DNA of 64,000 bases from BNWE01 sp964369545 (GCA_964369545.1 CAYJFA010000007.1:1-64000); one strand, 5' to 3'. Shown: positions 18,077 to 28,327, counted from the stretch's first letter. Numbers and translations: made by a program. Notes: generated from the letters alone by a model not told the origin.

Positions 18077-19942
18077 TCAAGATCTTTCAAAAAATTTATT
18101 TAAATCTTTAAGCGAAATTGATAAATATGATGGCCTTCCGTGACAACACTGCGCTATGTTCAATGTTTCTTCCATTTTTCTTAGTAAATAATCCATTTCA
18201 TGAAGGGACAATTTTTTACCAGCTCTTAAACTACTGTGACATGCAATTGATGATAATATACTATGAATTTTTTCTTCTATTGAATAAACATCGCCGAACA
18301 TCGACAATTCATCAACTATATCCGCAATTAATGCCTTGGCATCACATGTTTCCAGCATTGCGGTGACAGAATTGATTACAATTAAATCATCGGCTAAATT
18401 TTCTATATGTATTCCAAGATTTAACAAAAGCTCGTTATTGTTTTTTAATAAATCTACCTGCGCATTTGTGAGATGACAAACCTCGGGCATTAATAAGTTT
18501 TGAGAATCCAGACGTAAATTTTGTTTAAGCTTTTCCAACATAATTCGTTCTGCCGCCGCATGCTGGTCAACAACAATCAATCCGGATTTATTTTCCGCAA
18601 CAATATATGTATTGTTTATTTGGAATATGGCGTTTCCCAAAAAAAGTTTTTCTTCATTTTCGCCGTTTTTTAAGGTTGTATCTATATTAAAAACGTCATC
18701 TATATCCCTTTTCTTTAATTTATAATCATTATAAAAAAAAGTCATAGTTTCAGCAGAAGGTGTTTTTTCAACTGAAGTATCCTTGCTCGAAGAAAAGTCT
18801 TCGCTGTTTGATGCATTATTCAACAACGACTTAAAGATTTGTTTATTAGGCAACGCTATACTTTTTACTGAATCCGGTTCTGATTCTGACGTTGAAAACG
18901 TCATTTCTTTTTTCATATAGAAATTGTCAATTAACTCTGTCGTAGGTTTATTAACAGCAAAAGACGATAACGCTCGCTTTAACTCAGACGCTATAAACCA
19001 ACGAACTTTTTCAGATTTTCTAAATCTTACTTCAATTTTTGCTGGGTGAGCATTAACATCAACATCTTTATATGGCACATAAATAAACAAGATTGCCACA
19101 GCATGACGCCCTTGTGGCACAAGGCCTGAATACGCGGATTTCAGCGCAGATGCAAATACTTTGTCTTTTACAAAACGATTATTAACGAAGAAATATTGAT
19201 AATTTGCTGACGCCTTATTAAAGGTTGGAACTCCAATATATCCTTTTAAAATCATCCCGTCTTTTTCGACATCAATCGCGAAAACATTTTTTATGAATGA
19301 GTCCCCAAATATATCATTAATACGCTGCTTTAAATTATCAGTTTTTTTGTAATATAATTTTTCCTTATCAGAATCGATAAATTTGAAATTCACATGAAAA
19401 AATGATAAAGCAATGCGATTAAAAACTTCATAGCAATTATCTAACTCATAAAGATCTGATTTTAAAAATTTCAATCTTGCCGGAGTCGCGAAGAATAAAT
19501 CGCGAACTTCAATACTGGTTCCTACAGACCTATTTATGGGAGATAATGTTACGACTCTATTTCCTTCCATCTGCAAATTCCACGCTTCTGACTGATCATT
19601 TTTTGCAGCAGATGAGATAGATAGTCTAGAAATAGAGGCTATAGAAGGCAACGCCTCCCCACGAAATCCAAAAGTTTGAATATCAAATAAATTTTCGGAA
19701 TTAAGTTTTGATGTAGCGTGACTCATCACACAAGTCTTCACAGACTCCTTATTCATACCACATCCATTATCACTCACAGAGATGAAGCTCTTTCCAGCGT
19801 CTATAACCCTCACAGTTATCTCTTCGGCATTTGCATCAATCGCGTTTTCCATTAATTCTTTTATGACAGACGATGGCCTCTCAATTACCTCGCCAGCAGC
19901 AATTTGATTAATCAGATTTTGGGACAATAGTTTTATTTTCAT
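18077..19942 (-). CDS. mutL: DNA mismatch repair protein MutL
   Basis: 621 residues. The GHKL ATPase motifs are intact: LINQIAAGEVIERPSSVIKEL, DNGCGM, the ATSKL lid and GFRGEALPSIASIS, followed by a DVNAHPAKIEVRF motif. A linker of low complexity (about 330-430) leads to the C-terminal dimerisation domain (GLIVVDQHAAAERIMLEKL; IACHSSLRAGKKL). It couples MutS mismatch recognition to downstream excision. I do not see a clear DQHAx2Ex4E endonuclease metal site, beyond the DQHAAAERIMLE segment, which approaches that pattern. It is followed by the EAL gene. Confidence 0.95.
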   Translation of the reverse strand: MKIKLLSQNLINQIAAGEVIERPSSVIKELMENAIDANAEEITVRVIDAGKSFISVSDNGCGMNKESVKTCVMSHATSKLNSENLFDIQTFGFRGEALPSIASISRLSISSAAKNDQSEAWNLQMEGNRVVTLSPINRSVGTSIEVRDLFFATPARLKFLKSDLYELDNCYEVFNRIALSFFHVNFKFIDSDKEKLYYKKTDNLKQRINDIFGDSFIKNVFAIDVEKDGMILKGYIGVPTFNKASANYQYFFVNNRFVKDKVFASALKSAYSGLVPQGRHAVAILFIYVPYKDVDVNAHPAKIEVRFRKSEKVRWFIASELKRALSSFAVNKPTTELIDNFYMKKEMTFSTSESEPDSVKSIALPNKQIFKSLLNNASNSEDFSSSKDTSVEKTPSAETMTFFYNDYKLKKRDIDDVFNIDTTLKNGENEEKLFLGNAIFQINNTYIVAENKSGLIVVDQHAAAERIMLEKLKQNLRLDSQNLLMPEVCHLTNAQVDLLKNNNELLLNLGIHIENLADDLIVINSVTAMLETCDAKALIADIVDELSMFGDVYSIEEKIHSILSSIACHSSLRAGKKLSLHEMDYLLRKMEETLNIAQCCHGRPSYLSISLKDLNKFFERS

Positions 19943-19985
19943 TGCTATACCTAAGAAATTAATAAAAATTAATTTTTTATCGTGA

Positions 19986-20474
19986 TCAAAATGCAGTTAA
20001 ACCATCTAGATAAAATGGCTCCAACCCCATTTCTATTCTTTTTTTATTTGCAAAAACCAGCACATTATTCAGAAAGCATATTCGATCTTTCAGAAAATAC
20101 TCTCTGTGCGGCCTTCTCCTTATCTCTACATTTATTGATAACAACCATTCTATTACATCATTTTCTGTAGACCAAACAGATTGTTTTTTTGAGATTTTTA
20201 TTGGAGTTGCAGTATATCTCTTCGATAAAATCCCAATACTACAATTATTTCTAATATTGTTATTATTACCATCTGCACAACTTATGCAAGAAACAAATTT
20301 CAATCTATGCAACTTTATTTTTTTCTGCTTTAAGGGGTGATACGATTTAGCGAAATTATGAGACTTAGATATATAAAGACGCATTTTCCTATATGGTACT
20401 TCTTTGTCATTGTGTAATTTACACAATTGTTCGGAATTTGATGTTTCTAACTCATTGTTTTTTAATGAAACCAT
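19986..20474 (-). CDS. Hypothetical basic protein, about 162 residues
   Basis: I do not recognise this protein. The first ATG is at 20474; a TTG at 20495 is an alternative start. It is strongly basic and rich in Asn and Lys, with a CISCADG segment and a C-terminal part (WSTENDVIEWLLSINVEIRRRPHREYF). There is no signal peptide or membrane segment. It ends 44 bp upstream of the mutL start, on the same strand. It could be a lineage-specific DNA- or RNA-binding protein or a remnant; confidence in function is nil. Confidence 0.45.
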   Translation of the reverse strand: MVSLKNNELETSNSEQLCKLHNDKEVPYRKMRLYISKSHNFAKSYHPLKQKKIKLHRLKFVSCISCADGNNNNIRNNCSIGILSKRYTATPIKISKKQSVWSTENDVIEWLLSINVEIRRRPHREYFLKDRICFLNNVLVFANKKRIEMGLEPFYLDGLTAF

Positions 20475-20767
20475 GTCTTCTCTGTTATATACCAAAAGCT
20501 AAAATAACATTAAAAAAAACACAAAAACAACAAAAAAACCAGTTTTTTCAATGCGTAATATATAAAAATATTATGCTAATAAAATGATGCTTTTGCAACA
20601 AAAAATCATATCTGCTACATTTTATCAAAAAAGCGGCTGTTTCAATTAGATAGTTGCATAAAAATTTATTTATTTTTAAATAATTATTTTTTTTGTATTT
20701 TAGGTATGGACTTTATTTTTGTCGAATGGTATATAGTAATTATAGATTTTAATAAAGAGGATGCACT

Positions 20768-21550
20768 ATGGCAAGACAAAGCTTAAGTCCAATGAAAAAC
20801 TTGAATTTTCATGAAAGTGGTTCAAATGAAATTAGCATGGAAAAAGTTGGCAGAAAAAGAAAAGACGCCCCCATAACTCACCTTAAATATTTACGCAAAA
20901 GAAGCGGATATACACTAGAAATGTTATCTGAAATTACTAGTATTTCTATTTCTTACCTATCAAGACTTGAATCAGGATCAAGAAGGCTTAATACTGATCT
21001 TATAAGAAGGCTATCCCATGCATTTGGATGTGAACCAGCGGAGCTGCTTCAAGAAGTATCTCATGACAGCCATGTCGTTATTCCAGTAGAATTCAACAAA
21101 AGAAGAAAAACAGAAAGTGTAATAAGAGAAACAAGTATGCCTTTGTATTACATTTCTGAAAATCAAGATGAAAAAGGCAATTTATCTATAAAAGCCTGCT
21201 CACCAGCTGAATGGAGACAGCGTCCGATAGAATTATCTTCTAAAAATGAAGTAATCGCTATAAAAGCTGAAACATACTTTAAGCCTCACTTCAGCGACTC
21301 ATCAATATTATACCTAGAACCACTCAGTAACTTATCTCCTGAATCGACGATTATTATTGCAAAAAATGGACAAGTTATGATCAAGAAGATATGGAGTATA
21401 ACCCCAACGTCTTTACAGTTATGTGACATTGGAGATATCGAGTTATTAAAAAATAACAAAGTAAGCAAAGATGTGCTTATGGACGTAGAGCGCAGTTCAT
21501 TGGACGCAATTTATAAAGTAGTTGGATATTCCGACTTTGATTTAGATTAA
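20768..21550 (+). CDS. XRE-family transcriptional regulator, 260 residues
   Basis: An XRE helix-turn-helix lies at about 38-95 (HLKYLRKRSGYTLEMLSEIT, then ISYLSRLESGSRRLNTDLIRR, CEPAELL). The C-terminal half (about 155-255) looks like the beta-rich S24/LexA-type domain: EVIAIKAETYFKPHFSDSS, then STIIIAKNGQVMIKKIW. It resembles the regulator at 13985 in overall plan but is not a close copy. It has its own upstream region of about 290 bp and its own terminator, so it is probably a single-gene unit. Targets are unknown. Confidence 0.75.
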   Translation: MARQSLSPMKNLNFHESGSNEISMEKVGRKRKDAPITHLKYLRKRSGYTLEMLSEITSISISYLSRLESGSRRLNTDLIRRLSHAFGCEPAELLQEVSHDSHVVIPVEFNKRRKTESVIRETSMPLYYISENQDEKGNLSIKACSPAEWRQRPIELSSKNEVIAIKAETYFKPHFSDSSILYLEPLSNLSPESTIIIAKNGQVMIKKIWSITPTSLQLCDIGDIELLKNNKVSKDVLMDVERSSLDAIYKVVGYSDFDLD

Positions 21551-21560
21551 TATTCTTAAT

Positions 21561-21597
21561 AAAAAAGCAGTAATCATATTGCGGTTACTGCTTTTTT
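21561..21597 (+). terminator. Rho-independent terminator of the XRE regulator gene
   Basis: The stem GCAGTAA/TTACTGC (21567-21573 with 21585-21591) is flanked by A6 on the left and T6 on the right, 11 bp after the stop codon. The flanking A tract means that it could also act on the opposite strand. Confidence 0.85.
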
Positions 21598-21632
21598 ATT
21601 GCTGATAGCAACAATTACTATAGTTGTAGTTT

Positions 21633-21998
21633 CTAATTACACAATCTATCCATAAATCCTTTAAAGGTTGGACATTTGCAGCTATTACCTTTTTTGATTA
21701 ACTTCATAACGTCATTAATTGATTCATCTACAGTATTGTTTCCAAACATCAGAACATCTGTATATGAATCAAATTTGTTAGCCTTTTCTTTAAATCCAGC
21801 CTCTTTCAATCGTGCCGAAATATTTCTAGTTTCCGATATTAGCGAAGATATGTCCACAGAACTGTCCCCAGACAAAAAGTGCTTTTTCAGCTTCTCTTGG
21901 TGCTTTGATGCGATAGTTTCAATATCGTCATTAGAACATCTACAACACGATGAAATCATGCTCAAAAATAATATCAGTACCAACTTGTCACAACGCAT
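21633..21998 (-). CDS. Putative small lipoprotein
   Basis: 121 residues with a strong ribosome site (GGAGG). The N-terminus MRCDKLVLILFLSMISSCCR is a signal sequence ending in a lipobox-like SSC, so the mature protein probably begins at Cys18 and is lipidated. The rest is charged and helical (SKHQEKLKKHFLSGDSS; SETRNISARLKEAGFKEKANKF), with a CKC pair and a Cys near the C-terminus. I do not recognise a family. It lies downstream of the MscS gene on the same strand, 54 bp away. Confidence 0.65.
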   Translation of the reverse strand: MRCDKLVLILFLSMISSCCRCSNDDIETIASKHQEKLKKHFLSGDSSVDISSLISETRNISARLKEAGFKEKANKFDSYTDVLMFGNNTVDESINDVMKLIKKGNSCKCPTFKGFMDRLCN

Positions 21999-22052
21999 TT
22001 GTAAGTTCCTCCATATCTATTCGTGAAATATTCTATTACTCAACATTTCTAA

Positions 22053-23825
22053 TCAAACCGGCACATTTATGTTGGAAGCAATAGGAACTTCAATTCCTAA
22101 TTTATTAAATTCATCAACCAATCTACTATATAAGTCATACGTGAAATCTGCCCCTATAGCATCCGGAGTAGTCTTTATTTCCCACAAAATTTGAACTCCT
22201 GTTAGATCAAACGGTTTTAATCCATGTATTTTCAGATCACCCAAAATTTTTCCATAATATTTTTCTTCTTTTTTCATTTCACTAATCAAATTAGTAAGAA
22301 TTTCACATGCTTTATTTATGTCTTTAGATGAAGATAGCCTCAATGAATCCCAATGACAGGAGTAATCTTTTGAATAATTTGTAATAGAATTTACACAATT
22401 ATAAGGAACAATATGAACACTGCCGTCTAAAGCTCTAATTTGCACAACCCGCACAGACAGCTTTTCTATCACACCAGTCATGTCATTAACTTTGACGAAT
22501 TCACCAACATATAGGTTTTTTTCAATTAATAATGTTAGTCCCTGCAAAAATGCCTGAATTATATCTTTTGCAGCAAGCCCTACCGCTGCGCTGAATATAG
22601 AAAATGTCGCTAAAATCGGAGTAATGTTTATTCCCAAATTAGATAAAGCTATTAGTAACGACGTCAAAAACAAAACAACATAAAATACCGCAGATAAAGT
22701 AGGAACAAACGTCTTTAGTTTAATATAATATTCGTCATTTTGGCTTTCTGCCTTTTCCAAAATTGAGTCTTTAAATTCGTTAAATCCTTTGTAAAATATA
22801 GTTGTAATAAATACTATCCCTAAAACGGTTATAAGATTATTGTGGAAAAGATGTTTTTTTAAATCTATGCCGGCATATTGTATAGCGAAGCAGAAAACAG
22901 AAAAATATAATCCGAGAACGATAACGTCACATATCCAAACTAAATTCTCTTTTCTATTTAATATTGCTCGTTTAGATTTATCGCGTTTTTCTAAGGATTC
23001 CAGTTGACATAAAAATTTATTTATAAAAAATACGACAAGACTTTGAAAGGCAAATATTTCAAATAAAAACAGATATACATTATTGAGATGAGTAAATATC
23101 TGTACATCGTTGGAAGAATTTTGAGAATAGCTCGTAGCAACTGCGTATAACATGCATCCTAAAGATATGTATATAAATTTATCACTAAGAAATGTTGTTA
23201 ATTTAGCTGACATGCAGTATTGATTAACCGTCTTGACGCTTAATAAATCTGCAATCATCTTTTTGGAAATTATCATCTCAGAAAAATAATAGATAATAAT
23301 CGTAGCTATAGATAAATATTCAAAAAACTGATTATATTTTGTGTCTTTAAAAATCGATGTTATAGGGTAAAAGACAATTGTGATTGCAAATGAGACTATG
23401 GCCATCCTAAAAAATTTTCTACATATATATTTCGCTTCCTTATCTGGTATGTTTAGAAACCGTAAACGCGAATGATTAGGAGCAATTAATGTGTAACTTA
23501 CTATTAAAATTACTGAAAAAACAATCATTAGTCTCATGTAGGAATAGTAAAATTCATCCGCTCTTTCATAAAAGCATTTCGATATAATGCTTACTAACGT
23601 AACGCCTATCACAATAGTTATTATGGATAGAACAGCAGCAGATACAATTACAATCAATCTATCAAAATTTTTAGATGCTTTATTAAGTTTATCTAATTCT
23701 AAAATTACAAACTTCTTCGATAAAAAAAATGATATAGCCATAATTAATGAAAGGGTCAAAGAAACAACAACCGAAAATAAAAACAATTTTTCTTTTGAAT
23801 CGCTTAAATTTAATAAAAAATCCAC
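22053..23825 (-). CDS. Mechanosensitive ion channel, MscS family, extended N-terminus
   Basis: 590 residues. The N-terminal two thirds contain roughly eight to ten hydrophobic segments. The C-terminal MscS core has the pore helix region (FSIFSAAVGLAAKDIIQAFLQGL), then the beta domain (LYVGEFVKVNDMTGVIEKLSVRVVQIRALDG) and the vestibule sequence HIVPYNCVNSITNYS. It opens on membrane tension to release solutes during osmotic downshock. E. coli MscS has 286 residues, so this belongs to the larger multi-TM MscS-like group. It is divergent from comF. Confidence 0.92.
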   Translation of the reverse strand: MDFLLNLSDSKEKLFLFSVVVSLTLSLIMAISFFLSKKFVILELDKLNKASKNFDRLIVIVSAAVLSIITIVIGVTLVSIISKCFYERADEFYYSYMRLMIVFSVILIVSYTLIAPNHSRLRFLNIPDKEAKYICRKFFRMAIVSFAITIVFYPITSIFKDTKYNQFFEYLSIATIIIYYFSEMIISKKMIADLLSVKTVNQYCMSAKLTTFLSDKFIYISLGCMLYAVATSYSQNSSNDVQIFTHLNNVYLFLFEIFAFQSLVVFFINKFLCQLESLEKRDKSKRAILNRKENLVWICDVIVLGLYFSVFCFAIQYAGIDLKKHLFHNNLITVLGIVFITTIFYKGFNEFKDSILEKAESQNDEYYIKLKTFVPTLSAVFYVVLFLTSLLIALSNLGINITPILATFSIFSAAVGLAAKDIIQAFLQGLTLLIEKNLYVGEFVKVNDMTGVIEKLSVRVVQIRALDGSVHIVPYNCVNSITNYSKDYSCHWDSLRLSSSKDINKACEILTNLISEMKKEEKYYGKILGDLKIHGLKPFDLTGVQILWEIKTTPDAIGADFTYDLYSRLVDEFNKLGIEVPIASNINVPV

Positions 23826-23871
23826 TCTAACCTCTTATAATTTGCGTGACCCATGATAAATGATATGAAAT

Positions 23872-24621
23872 ATGTGTTTAAATTATATGAATATGTTACC
23901 AAAATTAGAAAAATGTTTAAACTCTGTAAAAAACCTTCTTTTCCCAATAAAATTTGATTTATGCGGAAGTTTGGTAGAAACAAGTGGATTATGTTTTCAG
24001 TGCTGGAAAAAAATTTCCTGGATATCAGATCCGAAATGCAGGATATGCGGAACTCCATTTGAAGTAAATATACACCCATTATGTGCTGAATGCTTGAAGA
24101 ATCCTCCCTGCTTCGATAAAGCTGTTTCGGTTTTTAAATATGACGATTTTTCAAAAGAATTATTGATAAAAATCAAGCATTTTGACTCACTTCATATGTT
24201 AAGCCGTTTGTCTGATTTGATGTATAAATCAGCAGAATTTGATATTAAAAATTCTGATATTATAGTTCCGATTCCCATACATTTTTTGAAAAGGTTAAAA
24301 AGAAAATACAATCAATCTGAGTTGTTGGCAAAAAACATAAGCAAAACAAGCAAAAAAAGATACGAACCAAGGATTCTACAAAAAATAAAAACAACTCAAC
24401 CACAGGAAGGATTATCTGGAAAAAAAAGAAGGAAAAATATAATGGGTTCGTTTGGAATAGATGCAAAATATTTTAAAGATATAGAAAATAAAAATATCAT
24501 CCTAGTAGATGATGTTTTTACAACAGGAGCAACGGTTAATGAATGTTCTAAAATTCTTAAAAAATATAAAGCTAAAAGTGTAATCGTTGTTACTATAGCC
24601 AGGGTTATTTTGAATTATTGA
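23872..24621 (+). CDS. comF: ComF-family phosphoribosyltransferase-like protein
   Basis: 249 residues. An N-terminal zinc-finger-like region has Cys pairs (GLCFQCW; CRICGTPF; LCAEC), then a double-zinc-ribbon linker, and a phosphoribosyltransferase domain with the PRPP motif IILVDDVFTTGATVNE. The segment PIPIHFLKRLKRKYNQSELLAK is also typical. ComF acts in handling imported single-stranded DNA in naturally transformable bacteria; in many others its role is unclear. Several in-frame ATGs (23872, 23887, 23893) make the start uncertain. tRNA-Pro follows, on the other strand. Confidence 0.87.
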   Translation: MCLNYMNMLPKLEKCLNSVKNLLFPIKFDLCGSLVETSGLCFQCWKKISWISDPKCRICGTPFEVNIHPLCAECLKNPPCFDKAVSVFKYDDFSKELLIKIKHFDSLHMLSRLSDLMYKSAEFDIKNSDIIVPIPIHFLKRLKRKYNQSELLAKNISKTSKKRYEPRILQKIKTTQPQEGLSGKKRRKNIMGSFGIDAKYFKDIENKNIILVDDVFTTGATVNECSKILKKYKAKSVIVVTIARVILNY

Positions 24622-24627
24622 TGAACT

Positions 24628-24706
<79 letters not shown>

Positions 24707-25040
24707 ATAAATTATCTTTTACAACATTAACTATAATATATCAATAAATTTATTGATGTATTTGATGGTCGTGTTAATAAGTTAATTTTTTGTAAAATAT
24801 TGCGATGAAGGTTTGATAATAAAGCATCTCTTTGTAACGAATCGGTGTTAAAAAATGTGTTAATAATTTGTTAATGAATAGTAAACATATCTTGGTTTTT
24901 TGAAAATAAGCAAACAACTAACAAACCGTTAACAGGCCTTAAACATTTTTCATCACTTGGTGTTTAGCGGTAATGGTTCAGATATTGAAATCTTACTTGA
25001 AACAATCTTGGAAAAGGTATACATTCTCATAAGGGTTATT
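24707..25040. other. 334-bp AT-rich intergenic region between two tRNA genes
   Basis: No ORF or RNA gene was recognised. It contains several TTAA tetramers, including one TTAA-N7-TTAA (ttaataatttgttaa), but such matches are common by chance at this base composition. It presumably holds promoters for tRNA-Val/accBC on the right and for tRNA-Pro on the left. Confidence 0.5.
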
Positions 25041-25115
25041 GGGCGCATAGCTCAGCGGTAGAGCACTACGTTGACATCGTAGTGGTCGTAGGTTCGATCC
25101 CTGCTGCGCCCACCA
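25041..25115 (+). tRNA. tRNA-Val (GAC)
   Basis: A 75-nt cloverleaf with encoded CCA. Acceptor GGGCGCA pairs with TGCGCCC, anticodon stem CTACG/CGTAG, loop TTGACAT giving GAC. It lies 35 bp upstream of accB on the same strand. Confidence 0.95.
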
Positions 25116-25150
25116 TTAGTTATTGGTTTATAAACCAAGGAAAGGTGAAT

Positions 25151-25630
25151 TTGGCTCAACAAGTTAAAATAGATCCGGAAGCAGTTAGAACATTAGCTGA
25201 GTTACTAAGGGAAACAGACCTTACAGAAATAGAATACCAAATAGATTCATTAAGAATTAAAGTATTAAGATCAGCTAATCAGCTCGTTATTCCGGCAAGC
25301 TCTCCTCTTGTCGTAAATTCTGTTTTGGAAGAAAGTTATAGGAAAAATATTTCTTCAGGTATTTCCGATATAAAATCCAACGACATTGAGAATAATCCTG
25401 GAATCATTGAAGCACAGATGGTTGGAACAGTATACTTATCTCCTGGACCGGAGGCAAAACCATTTATTTCTGTTGGTGATAAAATTTCTCAAGGACAGAC
25501 ATTGTTTATAATTGAGGCGATGAAAGTCATGAATATGATTAAGGCTCCTCGTTCAGGAATCGTAAAACATATTTTTGTTAAAGATGCTCAACCAGTTGAG
25601 TATGGTGATCCAATTGTTATAATTGACTAG
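25151..25630 (+). CDS. accB: Biotin carboxyl carrier protein of acetyl-CoA carboxylase
   Basis: About 159 residues. The open frame runs back through the tRNA, so the true start is a TTG at 25151 or GTG at 25145; AAGGAAAGG just upstream (25137-25145) favours TTG 25151. The N-terminus (VKIDPEAVRTLAELL) is typical AccB. A Ser/Asn-rich linker leads to the biotinyl domain with the modified Lys in EAMKVMN near the C-terminus. It carries the carboxyl group from AccC to the transferase in fatty acid synthesis. accC follows 20 bp later. Confidence 0.92.
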   Translation: MAQQVKIDPEAVRTLAELLRETDLTEIEYQIDSLRIKVLRSANQLVIPASSPLVVNSVLEESYRKNISSGISDIKSNDIENNPGIIEAQMVGTVYLSPGPEAKPFISVGDKISQGQTLFIIEAMKVMNMIKAPRSGIVKHIFVKDAQPVEYGDPIVIID

Positions 25631-25650
25631 TCAAAAACAATAAGACATTC

Positions 25651-26985
25651 ATGATAAAGAAAATATTAATAGCAAATAGAGGAGAAATTGCTCTCAGAAT
25701 TTTGAGGGCATGCAAAGATCTTGGAATAGACACGGTTGCTGTTCACTCTACTGCTGATGCAGACGCTATGTACGTTCGTTTAGCAGACGAAAGTGTGTGT
25801 ATTGGCCCTTCTCAGCCGAGAGAAAGCTATCTTAATATTCCAGCAATTATATCTGCTGCTTGCATAACAGGGGCGGATGCGATCCATCCAGGATTTGGGT
25901 TTTTAAGTGAAAACGCCACATTTGCACATATGGTTGAGGAACACGGACTTGCGTTTATAGGTCCGAAATCTGAACATATCGCAATGATGGGCGATAAAAT
26001 TATGGCAAAGAAAACAGTCGCAAGACTTGGTTTGCCGATTGTTCCTGGATCTGAAGGAGCAGTAACAAATATAGAAAAAGCACTTAGATTAGCTAATGAG
26101 ATTGGATTCCCCGTGTTAATTAAAGCGGCTGGCGGCGGTGGTGGACGGGGAATGAAAATCGCGAGATCAAAGGCAGATTTTGTGACTGCGTATGAAACGG
26201 CGCGTAGAGAAGCTGGAATTTCGTTTGGGAATGACAGAGTTTATCTTGAAAAATATTTAGAAAAGCCAAGGCATATAGAGTTTCAGATAATTGTTGATCA
26301 ATTTGGAAACGCAGTACATCTGGGAGAGCGAGATTGTTCTTTGCAGCGTAGAAATCAAAAGGTTTGGGAAGAAGCTCCAAGTACAGTACTTTCGCCTGAG
26401 TTTAGAGAAGAATTTGGAAGAAAAATTGCAAACTCAATGGCGGAACTAGGTTATGTCGGAGTCGGAACTTTGGAATTTTTGTATGAGAATGGTAACTTAT
26501 ATTTTATTGAAATGAATACGAGAATTCAGGTTGAGCATCCTGTAACAGAAATGATTACAGGAAGAGATATTATCAGAGAACAAATTCTGGTTGCATCTGG
26601 AGAAAAATTATCCTTCACGCAAGATCAGGTAAAAATTACAGGACATGCGATAGAATGCAGAATCAATGCGGAAAATTCATCTACGTTTATACCTTCAGCT
26701 GGAACGGTTACAAAATATCATTGCCCAGGAGGTCCTGGTGTGAGGGTGGATAGTGCACTATTTGACGGCTGCAAAATTCCGCCATATTATGATAGCCTGA
26801 TAGCGAAGTTGATAGTTCATGCTGATAATAGGGAGCAATGTTTGTCGAGGTTGCGAAGGGCGCTTCGTGAATATGTTATAGATGGAGTGGATACGTTAAT
26901 TCCTCTACATCTTATGCTTTCGACCCACGATGATGTTATCTCTGCAGACTTTGATATTCATTTTTTAGAGAGAATTTCTGAATAG
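25651..26985 (+). CDS. accC: Acetyl-CoA carboxylase, biotin carboxylase subunit
   Basis: 444 residues, standard length. It begins MIKKILIANRGEIALRILRA, has the ATP-grasp glycine loop (KAAGGGGGRGMKIA), the ERDCSLQRRNQKVWEEAPS stretch and FIEMNTRIQVEHPVTEMITG with the conserved catalytic residues. It uses ATP and bicarbonate to carboxylate biotin on AccB. accBC form the usual two-gene operon; accA and accD are elsewhere. Confidence 0.97.
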   Translation: MIKKILIANRGEIALRILRACKDLGIDTVAVHSTADADAMYVRLADESVCIGPSQPRESYLNIPAIISAACITGADAIHPGFGFLSENATFAHMVEEHGLAFIGPKSEHIAMMGDKIMAKKTVARLGLPIVPGSEGAVTNIEKALRLANEIGFPVLIKAAGGGGGRGMKIARSKADFVTAYETARREAGISFGNDRVYLEKYLEKPRHIEFQIIVDQFGNAVHLGERDCSLQRRNQKVWEEAPSTVLSPEFREEFGRKIANSMAELGYVGVGTLEFLYENGNLYFIEMNTRIQVEHPVTEMITGRDIIREQILVASGEKLSFTQDQVKITGHAIECRINAENSSTFIPSAGTVTKYHCPGGPGVRVDSALFDGCKIPPYYDSLIAKLIVHADNREQCLSRLRRALREYVIDGVDTLIPLHLMLSTHDDVISADFDIHFLERISE

Positions 26986-27165
26986 CCTTTTAGTAGACTA
27001 TTTGATTTTTTGTTTTTCATTATTTAAATAAGTTGAATTTTTCATATGTATGTCAGATATGTTATAAATAATATCAGCGCTTTTAATGCATTGCTTGCAG
27101 AATAATTCCACACAAAACTCTCCATAAAAACATCTTAAGGAAACATTATATATCCTCATATATTA

Positions 27166-28327
27166 TTATTTAGGCAATTCCGAATATAGTTCTATAAAAT
27201 CTTTGTATGGATTAATGCATTCTAGCTGCCTGACCTGTTCTACAAGGCCATTTTTTAGCAATAAATCTTTCAGTGCAGGTATCAATGCTAATGGATAATT
27301 TGCTAAATCAGGATTATCTAGTGGTTTTATCATGTCATCAAAATGCATAACTATTGCCTCATTTAACAACATATTTACCATCCCTAAAACATGTTGGTGA
27401 CTTTGTGGATCCCTTATGTGGCGACTCATTAAAATCTCAAAAACCTTATCTGATACCGCTACAAAGCCTTTGGGGGTATAGCGGCAATTACTTTCTAGGT
27501 CACCGTATTTAGAAAGGTCGGAATAGAAGCATTTTAGCAACATGTTTGAGGTTTCAGGCAAAAAACAAAACCTCTTATTCTCAAAGTTATAAGAGAACAC
27601 AGCAAAAGTTGCCTCATCACCGTAATCGTTGAATCCCTTTTCTTTTGCATAATTTTTTATTTGCAATAGGTTTCCTTCCATACCTTGCGTCATAAAACGC
27701 CTACAGTCTATTATCAGAACACCCGCAATTGGTCGTTGGTAGTTCCACCTCATGCTGCAATCTGAAGGTCGTGCTATAGCAAGTTCCGGCATAGGACCTG
27801 CCGCGGCCTTTCATATCAGGAAAATAAGACAATATTTCAGTAGGAGAACGTTTAAACAATAAGTCATTATCAAGCCATACACACGAATCAATCGTTGGAT
27901 CGACTTCGAAAAAAAGCCTAGGTGCAAAGATCTTAAAATAAGTTAATGGATGCCAAATGTTGCTATCAGAGGCTAGCTTATTTAAGAGACCTTTTTCTCT
28001 TTTTGGGATTGTATATGCGCGAATCGAATGTTGTATACCCTCATATTCTCTACAATAAAAAAGTTGTAATTTTTCTAAGGTTGTGGGCTGTTCCAATAAA
28101 AATACTTTTATGATGAGAGACGCGGTGGCTTGCTTTACCATGGAAAGTATGGTGACGGCTGTAGCTGGAATGCCTTTTTTATCTGTGGCCAAAACGAAAT
28201 AGGTTTTTTTGGCATAATTTACAGCCGTATCAGAAGCATTTCCAGCTTTAGTCAAAATAGGAGGGGCCGTCATGGCCTCAGTTTGTGAGTAAGCAAAGAC
28301 AAATAAAAGTATCAATAGTTTTTTCAT
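27166..28327 (-). pseudogene. Exported glycosyltransferase family 8-like protein, broken by one frameshift
   Basis: Two overlapping frames make one protein. The first (start 28327) has a signal peptide (MKKLLILLFVFAYSQTEA), a GT8-like N-terminal fold (TYFVLATDKKGIPATAVTILSM) and the DxD-type metal motif in VWLDNDLLF. The second (27166 to about 27800) continues with GPMPELAIARPSD, AGVLIIDCRRF and GDEATFAVFS, which fits GT8 C-terminal halves. The join lies at about 27801-27813, where deleting one base restores FPDMKAAAGPMPELA. Neither half contains any other stop, so the lesion is recent, a sequencing error, or tolerated. An exported glycosyltransferase of this kind would suggest a host-directed effector (inference). 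Confidence 0.75.

Noticed and set aside
24707..25040. TTAA-N7-TTAA sequences as CtrA boxes
   Set aside because: At this base composition such 8 fixed A/T positions are expected many times in 64 kb; no CtrA gene or promoter supports it.
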